From Plectrocnemia conspersa (Eukaryota > Arthropoda > Insecta > Trichoptera > Polycentropodidae), in the NCBI GenBank assembly GCA_009617715.1, contig VTFK01000341.1, forward strand, positions 186,001 through 250,000: a stretch of DNA of 64,000 nt. Reading direction: 5' to 3'. Under the pieces are notes generated by a model. It saw only the letters and a program-made list of their open reading frames with translations. It was not told the DNA's origin and did not search any database. This document shows positions 37,148-47,041 of this stretch, piece by piece (the stretch's first letter is position 1; the number at the start of each line of letters is the position of its first letter). The position numbers and the translations under genes were made by a program.

Positions 37148-38794
37148 TTAAGACAATTCTATTTTGATCACATTTTCTTCGAAGACCGGTTGTGTTACCA
37201 TGTCTTTCTTTTTTTCATCATAAATGTCTTTGTAGCAGACTAGAGCATCTTGGATGAGTTTATTGACTTTGGAGAACCTTGAGACGTTAGGATCCATTGA
37301 TTCGAAGCGAGCCATCGCCGAATTGATCTCCCGAAACGCTAAAAGCATTTCTTCAGCTATAAAATGCTTCAGTTTGTTCTCAGATTTTTCTAAATTTTCA
37401 GTTTTAACTTGACCATCCATATTGCGTTTCTTGATCTCCATCATATCGTCGCCGAGTATTCCGTTTTCGATATACTTTTTAACGTCAGTCTCGTCAATCT
37501 CCACTCCTAGATTGCGAGCCAAATTAATTATTTTAGCCATTATTTCGTTGAACATCACATCGTTATTGGTGCTTTTAGAAAGATTAAATTGCGGACAGAT
37601 GTTCTTCCAAGCTGATTTCAGACTAATTATCGTCACTTCTTCCCAAGCTGTATTAATATTTAAAATGGCTTGATAAATGTTGTAGCTCACCCAAAATTGA
37701 AAGAATGTTTTACCAAATTCAACCACTGCTAACGCTTGAGCGAATGTAGTATATAAATAAAACATTTTAAAAGCTGATATAATCTTTTGATTCATCGGTT
37801 GTAAATCTGAGGTTGCGTCCGGTGGTATGTATACTACTTTAACGTCCGGATGGAAATCATCTAAATGTGAAGGATGGCTTAAAGCGTCGTCTAGTATTAG
37901 CAATATCTTAAAAGGTATTCGTTTTTTATAGCAATACTTTTCCGCTTCCGGTATGAAGCAGTTTATGAACCAGTCTTCGAATAGAGCAGTCGTAAAAGAA
38001 GCTTTTATATTGAACCTAAAATGTACAGGAAGAGTCGCTTTACTTATTCCCTGAAATGCTCTGGGATTTTCAGAATTATATACTAAAACAGGTTTTAATT
38101 TACAATCACCGGTCGCATTACTGCCAAGTAATAACGTTAAACAATTATCATCGATCGAAGATTCTTCATCTCGATAGAAGCATTTAGGTAATTCCTTCCA
38201 AAGAAGACTAGTCTCATCAATGTTGAATATCTGCTCTGGAACATATCCTCCATGTTGTATAATCTTAGCAAACTTATCGTGAAAGAAGTAGTCGTTTTCT
38301 AATGTCTCCAATGTTGGTATTTCCCTACTCTCGTTTAAATTATGAAAATTTGATCTAGCTTTGAATCTATTGAACCAGCCGTAACTAGCTCTAAAGTTAG
38401 TCTTGGTATCACCGCTCTTCTCCTTTAGACTATCGAAAATCTTCTTCGCTTTGTTCTGTATGATCATAAAACTCAACGGCACGCCCATTTCTATTCTATG
38501 ATCCATCCATTTCGATAAAATACTCTCCATTTTATAAATTATACTAGATCTTTGCTTTGTGATGACCGTCGCTTTCAACGAAGCAGAGTTTTTAACGTGC
38601 TCTTTAATCCTGACACTGTCTTTCAGAATTGTGTTCACTGTCGAAAAAGCTAAGCTGAATTCGCGAGCGATCGAAGACAACGGTTGTCCGCCCTCGTGCT
38701 GTTTGATGATTCTCATCTTTTGCTCTAAATCTATCGCTTTTCGTTTCTTTACGCGAGGAAGTTTAACTCTACTGCTCGACTGCTTTTCGGCCAT
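37148..38794 (-). CDS. Tigger/jerky-type transposase-derived protein with altered DDE triad
   Basis: An intact single exon encodes 548 residues of the pogo/Tigger (CENP-B, jerky-like) family. Residues about 15-60 form an N-terminal Psq/CENP-B helix-turn-helix (KRKAIDLEQKMRII, STVNTILKD). Residues about 85-155 form a second CENP-B-type DNA-binding domain ending ASYGWFNRFKAR. The DDE endonuclease covers about 185-390: FNIDETSLLWK with D193, ILLILDDALSHP with D302, and LQPMNQ, where the usual third Asp is Asn (N335). The C-terminal DPNVSRFSKVNKLIQDA tail of the family is kept. No terminal inverted repeats were found next to it. It converges on MTHFD2 with 284 bases between stop codons. An intact frame with a broken triad fits domestication as a DNA-binding protein, but recent decay of a transposon is possible. 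Confidence 0.85.
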   Translation of the reverse strand: MAEKQSSSRVKLPRVKKRKAIDLEQKMRIIKQHEGGQPLSSIAREFSLAFSTVNTILKDSVRIKEHVKNSASLKATVITKQRSSIIYKMESILSKWMDHRIEMGVPLSFMIIQNKAKKIFDSLKEKSGDTKTNFRASYGWFNRFKARSNFHNLNESREIPTLETLENDYFFHDKFAKIIQHGGYVPEQIFNIDETSLLWKELPKCFYRDEESSIDDNCLTLLLGSNATGDCKLKPVLVYNSENPRAFQGISKATLPVHFRFNIKASFTTALFEDWFINCFIPEAEKYCYKKRIPFKILLILDDALSHPSHLDDFHPDVKVVYIPPDATSDLQPMNQKIISAFKMFYLYTTFAQALAVVEFGKTFFQFWVSYNIYQAILNINTAWEEVTIISLKSAWKNICPQFNLSKSTNNDVMFNEIMAKIINLARNLGVEIDETDVKKYIENGILGDDMMEIKKRNMDGQVKTENLEKSENKLKHFIAEEMLLAFREINSAMARFESMDPNVSRFSKVNKLIQDALVCYKDIYDEKKKDMVTQPVFEENVIKIELS

Positions 38795-38859
38795 CGCTTA
38801 TTGTGAAGACAAGATCAATGCAAAAATCCATTGGATATTTCAGCTAACGTCGCCATTTT

Positions 38860-41290
38860 AATGCTTTATTATTACATTTTTATTAAATAAATAAATTATA
38901 TAATAGTTATTCGCCTAAAAATACGAATGTAATACTCAAAAGTTAGGTTATATTGTGACTTTAAGAAGAAGTGCTGCCAGTTGGCAACTTTGAAATGTCA
39001 AATAAATATAATAACTTCTAATCACAAAATAGAGAATATATAGACGGCCGTTGCTTGCAAATACGCATATAAAAATTGAAGCCGTATATATAAATATTCA
39101 TTTAGCCTTATTTAAATATCCTAAGGTATCATTTAAATTTTCTGAATTTAAAGGCTTTTTAAAAGCTAATTGTCGAAAATTTATAAAATTCAAAATTACA
39201 AATAAATTGTTCTAATGAACAACTAATTTTTAATTCCATATTCGCACCAAGCGATTCAATGTACCGATGAATAGATCAAGGGATAAGCTGTACAGGTCGT
39301 CACCATACATTAATCATTTCATGCTTAAAATATTTTCGTAAGTTCAAAAAACCGATATAATTTTTTTTGTAATAAATATGTATTTAGCAAAAAATTCAAT
39401 TTCTTTTAGATCATTACGTGAAAAACCACGTTTTTTATAATATAATAATAATAAAATTGAACAACAGAAATAATGGTTCTTAATACATAATTCCATCTTT
39501 GAAAAATCGAAAATCTCGGGATTAAAGGGCGTCCAATAAGAAGTTGCCACCGCCATATCATCATAAAATATGAGTATAGCCATGATTGACGCTATGTACC
39601 CAGGAAGAGTATTTAGCGCACCGTGCGCCACTACTGGAGTGAAGCCAATCTTAAATTAATTTTGCTGTCAGATTATAAGGAATAGAGGAGTCAAATAATG
39701 TTTTCTATTCTATTTAAAAACAAGAAAGAAATGCCAATAAAATAATAATAAAAAACTTTAACTTTTTAGACGCTTTTATTTGGTATCACGGCGCCCCATA
39801 AGATCTAGCGCCCCAGCCGATCGCTTGTACTGCCTGCCCCTCAGGCTAGCCTTGATTAAATTGTTGCAATCTGAGGGGTGAATATTGAGATGCGCATGCG
39901 CAAGCCTCGTGCCTTCGGCGCAACTCCCGCACATATCGGCAGTCGAGGCGCGTTGATCGCCGCTCTCAGGGGGCAGCGCTATCGCTTCTTAGTGATGGAC
40001 GTTATATAAACACAATTCGCGTGCTTTTCATTTTTCAATGCTCTGATGCAACGGCCTCACATAGGTTCACGTAACAATATCATTGAGTTATGAGATCATC
40101 GCTCTTTATATGAGTTTTGGTCAGCAACAAACGCTACATGTTTATTTTTAGATTTAAGCAATGACCCTTTTCTTGATGTTGAAAGTACAAATAATTTGAG
40201 ACCATACAGCTGGTTATCTGACCAATAAATATCGATCTTCACCCAGCTATCACATAAAAATATACAATTATTTTATGGCATATTGATGAAATAATCTGGA
40301 GGCTGGAAAACTGAGACTCTTACATTTATATCTCAAAATCTAAACCTCTAAACTTTCCGCGATGGACTCACCAAACAACGTCGAATTGGTGGCTTCGGCG
40401 AGCTTAATCGAAAACTAGTAAAACATACTCCTAATATATAAAATTTTCGAATCACTCCTAACATGTATTGAAATTTAAAACGCCTATTATTTCAGAAATA
40501 TGGTCTCTCAGAAGAAAACATAGGATTGAATATACGCGTCTTAATTGGTAGTAGTTTTTTGTGTATTTTCTAGATTTATTGCGACGAAGACAATCGTTAA
40601 AGAATAGTGTATAAAAACGATAAGTTGTTCTGGCCCTCGTTTCTTTTACACAAAAGGTTCCGGGAACCCCGCAAAATTGACGATGAAGTTTTGGTGGAGC
40701 GCGAGGCGTATAAGAATTTTACAAAGATATACAAAATCTCAAACGATAAAATCGACCCCAGAATTCACATCATTTAAATTTAATCTTGTTTTTTAGGATA
40801 ATGAAATAAATTGTAATATTTGTGAAGGAATTTGCTTATGCCCATAGCCGGATCTGAGCTTAATCATGCAATTGTGGTGTTTTTTTCATATTGAGTTGTG
40901 ATTAAAATAAATTATTATTTTAATGCATTAAATTTAATTGTATATTTTTTAAATTTTATTACGATTATTGCAAAATTTATTCAAAAGACAAGTAAAGCAT
41001 AGACAGAATTGTTTTTTTTATAAGTCTAATGTTAGCGTCAACAAAAATCACCAACTCACAAATTAATCGCTTATGACCAAAAATTAACAGCTGACATTTG
41101 ACATTTCAATAGGGCGACCAACTTTTAAAACCGATGCCAATTTGTTCATTTAATGTTGTTATCGGTTAATTTTATCAGATTGCAGATAAATACAAGATAA
41201 TATTTAAATATATAGTTACACGGTGTTGATATTTTATCGTTTTTTATAACATTTTCATTATCAATGCCACTAGTGTGTCAAAAAATTGTG
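38860..41290. other. intergenic stretch with a GC-rich transposon-like block
   Basis: No gene is supported. About 39,600-40,010 is GC-rich (ACGGCGCCCC, CGATCGCTTGTACTGCC, GATGCGCATGCGCAAG) with a sharp edge and looks like a transposon fragment, although no terminal repeats were identified. A 95-codon minus-strand frame at 39,344-39,631 has no recognisable domain. The rest is AT-rich. Confidence 0.3.
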
Positions 41291-41297
41291 GTCAACT

Positions 41298-41450
41298 ATG
41301 CTGTCGTCTAAACATTGGAAAAAGGGCAGATTACTCATCATCGCTATCGTGAGCCTTCACATTGGTTTCACGTTTATCAAGCCGTTGGTGACGCCAAAGA
41401 AAACACTCGAAGAGTTGGATATCCCGAGTTATCTACCGAAAGATAATTAA
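41298..41450 (+). CDS. 50-residue single-pass membrane micropeptide
   Basis: A complete short frame starts MLSSKHWKKGRLLIIAIVSL and ends PSYLPKDN before TAA. It has a basic N-terminus (K5, K8, K9, R11), one hydrophobic segment (about residues 12-26) and a soluble tail with a KKTLEELDIP stretch. This layout is seen in small inner-mitochondrial-membrane or assembly-factor proteins. The family was not recognised, so no function is proposed. Its stop lies 28 bases before the GRHPR start and in a different frame, so it may be the first cistron of a two-cistron mRNA or a separate tiny gene. Composition is balanced, unlike the surrounding AT-rich DNA, which supports real coding. Confidence 0.65.
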   Translation: MLSSKHWKKGRLLIIAIVSLHIGFTFIKPLVTPKKTLEELDIPSYLPKDN

Positions 41451-41478
41451 GTGACATAACCTTACTTTAACATAATAA

Positions 41479-42827
41479 ATGTCAACCATAAAATTTATAC
41501 AAAATAGTCGTATAGCACTATTTAATACAAAACGATTATATAATTCGGGTTTAATAATGAAAAAGGCAAAAATTTTAATGACGAGGCCAGATATATCGCA
41601 GATAGCTATTGATACTCTATCATCAAAGTATATTAAATTACATACATTAAAATGTATTTTTAATTTAATGTTACTTTTTAAAAAAAAATTGTTTCAGGTG
41701 CGATTTGACATTATGGAATCAAAATTCAGCTGCTCCTCGTGATTTTATATTAAAAAACATTGCCGGAAAAGATGGATTGTATTGTTTCTTGAGCGATACG
41801 GTTGATAAAGAATTATTGGATACAGCTGGACCGAACCTAAAAGTGGTCTCGACCTTTTCAGTCGGATATGATCATATAGATTTGAACGAATGTAAGAAGA
41901 GAGGCATTAGGGTTGGATATACACCGGATGTATTAACCGAAGCTACTGCTGAACTAACAGTAAGATTTTTTTCATTAAAAATATATTCTGTGATGATACT
42001 ATAAAAAAGACTTTCCCTTATAAATTATAAAAGTGTAATTTTACACCAAGACAGTTGGCCTCGTGTATCCAAGAAGACGATAGAAAAAATGAATGGATTT
42101 TATTGGGAGCACCTTTCTCACCCACCTTTACCTGATTTCCCTTGAGCCTGGTGTAGTTAATTGCATTGGTATTAAAATAATATATTGATTTATTTTATAG
42201 ATGGGACTTTTGTTGTGTACTTCACGTCGTTTAATGGAAGCTCACAATGAAGCCGTCACAGGCGGTTGGACAACATGGGCTCCGTCATGGATGACAGGTC
42301 CAGGTCTGGCCGGTTCTACAGTTGGAATCGTCGGATTTGGCAGAATCGGTCAATCTGTCGCCTTAAAAGTTAGAGCTTTCAATACCAAAAAAATTTTATA
42401 TTACAACAGAACGGAGAAACCGAATGACGCCTCAGCTGAGAGAGTCCCTCTTGATCATTTACTCGCACAAAGCGACTTTGTGATATGCTGCTTACCGCTG
42501 ATGCCAGATACGAAATGTCTATTTAATGCCGAAACATTTGCAAAGATGAAAAATACATCAGTGTTTATAAATACAAGCAGGGGCGGTTTAGTGGATCAAG
42601 ACTCACTAATTGATGCGCTCCAAAAAAAAACGATTTGGGCAGCCGGATTGGATGTAACTAATCCTGAACCGTTGCCACTCAGTAGTCCGTTGTTTAAGCT
42701 GAAGAATTGTACAATATTGCCGCATATTGGAAGCGCTACGAACGAGGCAAGAACGGCGATGGCTAAATTGGCTGCTGATAATTTACTGGCAGCACTTGAA
42801 AGTAGATCGATGCCAGCAGAATTGTAG
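41479..42827 (+). CDS. GRHPR: Glyoxylate/hydroxypyruvate reductase (D-2-hydroxyacid dehydrogenase)
   Basis: Exons 41,479-41,627, 41,698-41,959 and 42,201-42,827 join in frame to 345 residues. The enzyme reduces glyoxylate to glycolate and hydroxypyruvate to D-glycerate. The dinucleotide site is VGIVGFGRIG (178-187), followed by YYNRTEK, whose Arg favours NADPH. The catalytic trio of the family is visible: R264 in NTSRGGLV, E293 in NPEPLP and H312 in LPHIGSAT. The first 26 residues before MKKAKILMTRPDI are an extension rich in Ser, Asn, Lys and Arg, possibly a mitochondrial presequence; the usual family start corresponds to M27. The C-terminus stops at MPAEL, slightly short of many homologues. 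The first intron is only 70 bases. Intron 2 carries a small dispersed repeat. AATAAA lies at 42,842, right after the stop. Confidence 0.93.
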
Positions 42828-42847
42828 ATGTGTTTAATATGAATAAA

Positions 42848-44119
42848 GAATATATTTGTGTTATGTATTGCCTTTTTTTATTTCAACAAGATTTAATGGA
42901 AATTGGATCAGATGGAATATTGCTACGTAAATAAATAAGAACATCAGCATTTTGGTCTTTATATTTTAATTAAATATAGTATCTATATATATACAATATA
43001 TTAGTAACAAACAACTTAATATTTTTAAGTTTGACTAGATATAATGTATATTCAAAAAAGTATATAAAGTAATATTCCAATTAGTCACAAAATCTATAAT
43101 AATATAACAATACGTCTAAAATATCACAAAAAAGATTGTATTATCATGTTCTATTACTGCAATGGTTGATTTAGCAATTTTATGGGGAAAATATGTTCAG
43201 ATTAATAAACTATTTTTAATTTCTATGATACAACTTTTTGCTGATCTAATTTAATTTTACATAGTTACTCTTTACCTGCTCGAAATAAATGCACCCTTAT
43301 TACAACCATCCATTTTATTGAAGGGCGTTAATTTTAAAATTTGCTTAGTTGTACTCTGAGACAATGAGGAAATAAAATTTTAAAAGGATAGTTGTAAAGC
43401 TTGAAAAATATAAATCGCCTACCTATTTTGGTATGGCTCTCACAAGTTAATTTTATAAAAGTTTAATTATACTACGATCTTACCCATTAAAAAATAAATG
43501 TAATATTAACTTGACAGATTATAAACTATCTATGTCAAAGTAATATAACTCAACCATTAACCTAACCTAACCGAAAATATATTTAATTAAAGTAAGTAAA
43601 CATTGGCTCTGACTCAAATATTAGGAATCGTTAATTTTCAATTAAAGCAACCTTTCACACATACAATCATTTTTTTGTACAACACACGAGATATTTAAAA
43701 TGTAATGCATTTCCCGCCAGTCTGAAATGGCGGGAGTTAATTATGTTTCGTTATTTTTAAGTATTATTGTGAATAAAGGTGAACTGATCGCCAAAAAAAA
43801 ATTATAGATTTATTTTGTAGTACTTTTAAAAATAGGTTAAAATTAATTTTATTTTAGTTTTCTTTCTTCTGAAAAAATAAACGATACAAGAAATACTAGT
43901 TTGATTTTTTTCTATTATCACTAAATCAACCATATACGTTTGTATAAAAAAACCTATCGGAATATTATTTTATAGTATATTTTTAACAAAGTATTTGGGT
44001 AAATTTATTCCTATACTAAAGTAGTTAATTTTAGCATAGAAATAGATTAACCAATTAAAACGACAAAGGAATGCCTCCAAAGCATAGTGCAATTATCATT
44101 TTTCAAAACAGTCTTTAAC
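42848..44119. other. intergenic stretch, no gene seen
   Basis: AT-rich spacer between the convergent GRHPR and TXNDC15-like genes. A short AACCTAACCTAACC run (about 43,559) resembles the insect telomere motif but is only two to three units long. Confidence 0.35.
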
Positions 44120-45259
44120 TTAATTGGCGTGCTCGTGCTGAGCTTCCGCCTCTCTCCAAGTATTCTTAACCGTCTCGACGATAGCGGTCCAAATGCGAGT
44201 TTTGCTAAAATAAATCAATTGAACAGTAATCACAAACGCCCACGCCAACAACAAGATATAATCAATCTCTTTATCGGCGTCTTGAGGGATGAACTTGACT
44301 AAGTCTTCCCTTTCGATCACAACATCGGCTTCGCTCATTCCCGTGTAGAAGTTTATAAACTTTGAAAACGCCGATACTGAATATTCCGAACCGTTGTACT
44401 TGGAAATGGCTCGACCGTTGTGGAACAATATGACAGATGGAACTCCTACGATTCCGTATTGGGTGTTGATACGATTATGCTGCACGCTATCGACGGCTGC
44501 CATTTTTATATCCGGATACAGCTTGGCGATGGCGCTGAACGACGGAGCCGCGGCATTGCTGAACTTACAGTATTTGGAGTAGAAGAATATCAGCGAACAG
44601 TGAGCTTCGAGATCTCTGTTTTGGATGTCGGAGTTTGGCGTCAGTATCTCGGCAAGACGAGATACGTTCACTATCTCGACCTTGGGGATGGAATCATCGT
44701 CGATTGTGTCGTTTAACAATCGCAGTCTGAGTCTGCAAGCTACGTATTTTTTAGTGGTGTTTGTGAGCTCTTCGACGATTTGCGATGTATCATTAGCATC
44801 CGTGGAAACTGCTTCGTGCAATTTAGGAATGTCTGGATTTGTAAATTCTTCACTCTCGCCGAATAGGAGGTCAGTGTGAAAACTAACAAATTCTCCGTAT
44901 ACATCAAAGGATACTACTGTAACAAAAAGTAAATTAATATGAATAAAGATGTCACGGCTCTTGCTGAATTTCAAATGAAAAGCAGGATATTATCTTCACA
45001 TACAGACCACATTAATATACGTTAAATATTAAATACAAATTGTTAAAAGTAATGAAAGTTGAATAAAGAATACTATTAATATTCGCTAATTCGCTAAAAT
45101 TGAAAATTAAATAAAATATTCTATAATAAAAATGTACAATATTAGATGGAGAGGAACCAAAATTAGAATATCTAACTTACATATTAAAAGAGCGACGACT
45201 AAATAACTCCACCAGTAACCCATTCTTTCGTCTTCATCGCCAACTACGCCAGGGTGCAT
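44120..45259 (-). CDS. TXNDC15: Thioredoxin domain-containing protein 15-like membrane protein
   Basis: Two coding exons on the minus strand, 45,259-45,181 and 44,916-44,120, join in frame (GTAAGT donor, TTGTTACAG acceptor) to 291 residues, or 279 if translation begins at Met13. With exon 1 the protein gains a proper signal peptide (YWWSYLVVALLILVSFDVYG). A frame starting within the intron at 44,974 is also open but gives a worse leader. The lumenal part is followed by a thioredoxin fold with FYSKYCKFSNAAAP: a single Cys (C143) in a CKFS site, matching the CRFS type of TXNDC15 rather than a CxxC redox pair. The cis-Pro region GVPSVILFHNGR is kept. A transmembrane helix lies at about 245-263, then a short cytosolic tail. 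TXNDC15 is linked to cilia and endoplasmic reticulum in vertebrates. It is shorter than human TXNDC15. Confidence 0.85.
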
Positions 45260-47041
45260 GAGAATCCAGACCAGACAGCTTTTAATTTGGTCTAAGCAAT
45301 GTTAATAACAGGCATACGAGATTTGATATTAACACACATATAATCGACCATTGGCTTTAAATAAATGTATATCTATAGAATAATACATTTAAAATAAACA
45401 TCTTTCAAACATCAAACTCAAAATTAAGCATTATATTTGCTTAGGTTAGGTTTGGATTTGAATAACAAATAATCATTTAGCAACTGGTAAATTTGATAAA
45501 TATGAAAGATCAATTATATTATATCATCTTTTAATTTGTTAATTATATTTCAATCACTTCTTTATTTATAGTTCATTTATCTATAATACAATATAAAAAT
45601 ACATATTAAATACAAATAATATAACTATACCGTCATGGAGTAAACAAGGTTGACCCAAAGTGCCATAGTGGCCAGAATAGACATTACACATAAATTTTTG
45701 TTAAACAACAATAAAAACAGTTTATGAAATTATAAACTAACAAGCCAATACATTTATAATAATTAGAGTAATTAAATATACGATACAAAAATCAAACGAT
45801 CAAAAGAAAAATATCTATTCCCGCGGGTTGTGGCATTCATCTTCAAATAGAAAAACTTTCCTTTAAATCGTTACGAGCATCCCTCTACCAAATGGCGAAC
45901 AGCTTCATGTCCTGTCGAAATACTAGACTGCCGAGCCATTTCGCCTACAATTTTTTATGCTCTAACTCCGAATTCCGCTCCAACGCTCTGATATAATAAA
46001 TTCATAAGCGCGCGAACTCCGATTGTCAAACGCATGAGAGAAACGCAGTGAGGAGTAACAACAGGTGATTTTTGAGCGTTGCGCCGTGTTAACTAACAAG
46101 TACCTTATAATTCATATAATTTTATATAATAAATTAAAATAGCCTAATAATAATTTCATCATTATAAAATATATAATTAGATAACAAATAAAAACTGTAT
46201 GAATAAACTTATCTAAATAGCAAAATATATTAATTAGAGTTTTTATTTACTTAATTAAATGGTAAAGTATATGTTAAAAGTTGTAAGATTTTAATTATCT
46301 AATAACATCATTTTTTGTTAAATTTAAATTCATATACAGTTGATTTTGCTTATTTGTACCAAATATCAAGAACGGAAACCTAATAAAAAAACAGTAATTT
46401 ACATTTTTTAGTTGAAATACCATGCCGTTTTCTCTTTTATGGAAACAGCTGTTTGTCAGAAAAATATCACAATTATTTATGTTGCGTAAATAATGAAATC
46501 ACAATATTTTTTTAAAGGACAATAAAAGTTAAAAGTAAAATATTAAAAAAATTTGAAACATGTAACAAAACGTATCTCATTTTCTCATGTTAAGTAATGT
46601 TGAAACTTCTCCCCTCAAGAAGAAGTAGGTGCGCTTCAATGCTGTTAGTATATCCGGCTCGAAGGAACTAATGTGTAACTTTGCATTGCAAGAAGTTGGC
46701 GTTCTTCTTGTTAACAATTAAAAATTTTTAATTTATATTTTTCTTATAATCAAATTAAATTATAAAATAAATTTCAAATAAAAATCAAACTTGATTATTT
46801 TGCCAATTTTTAAATTTTATCCAGTAAGTATAAATGAAAATAGACAATGTTTATTTAATAGTAATTTTTTGTATGTAAACAACAGCAAATTACATTTTTT
46901 TAATGGTTAAATATAAATTTATAATAGTTGTGTTTGAACCAAACAATTAAATAAAACCAAACCGTTTGACAACTGTTCAAAAGTGACGTCTACGTCAAAA
47001 TAATGTTATCGCGTTAATTTTAATTAATTCCGCCTTTCGAA
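45260..47041. other. intergenic region between divergent TXNDC15-like and Marcal1 genes
   Basis: AT-rich apart from about 45,830-46,090, which is CpG-containing (CCCGCGGGTTGTGG, AAGCGCGCGAACTCC) and could be a transposon piece. The block TTAGGTTAGGTTTGG (about 45,444) and its flank resemble 17,274-17,330, marking another dispersed repeat. Promoters of both genes must lie here, but no clear core element was identified. Confidence 0.4.

Noticed and set aside
43559..43575. Telomere-type AACCTAACC run
   Set aside because: Only two to three units, within ordinary intergenic DNA. Too short to be a telomeric insertion.
44920..44974. Start of the TXNDC15-like protein at 44,974
   Set aside because: The frame is open, but it runs through an acceptor site (TTGTTACAG) and an upstream exon gives a better signal peptide in phase. 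The upstream start was preferred.
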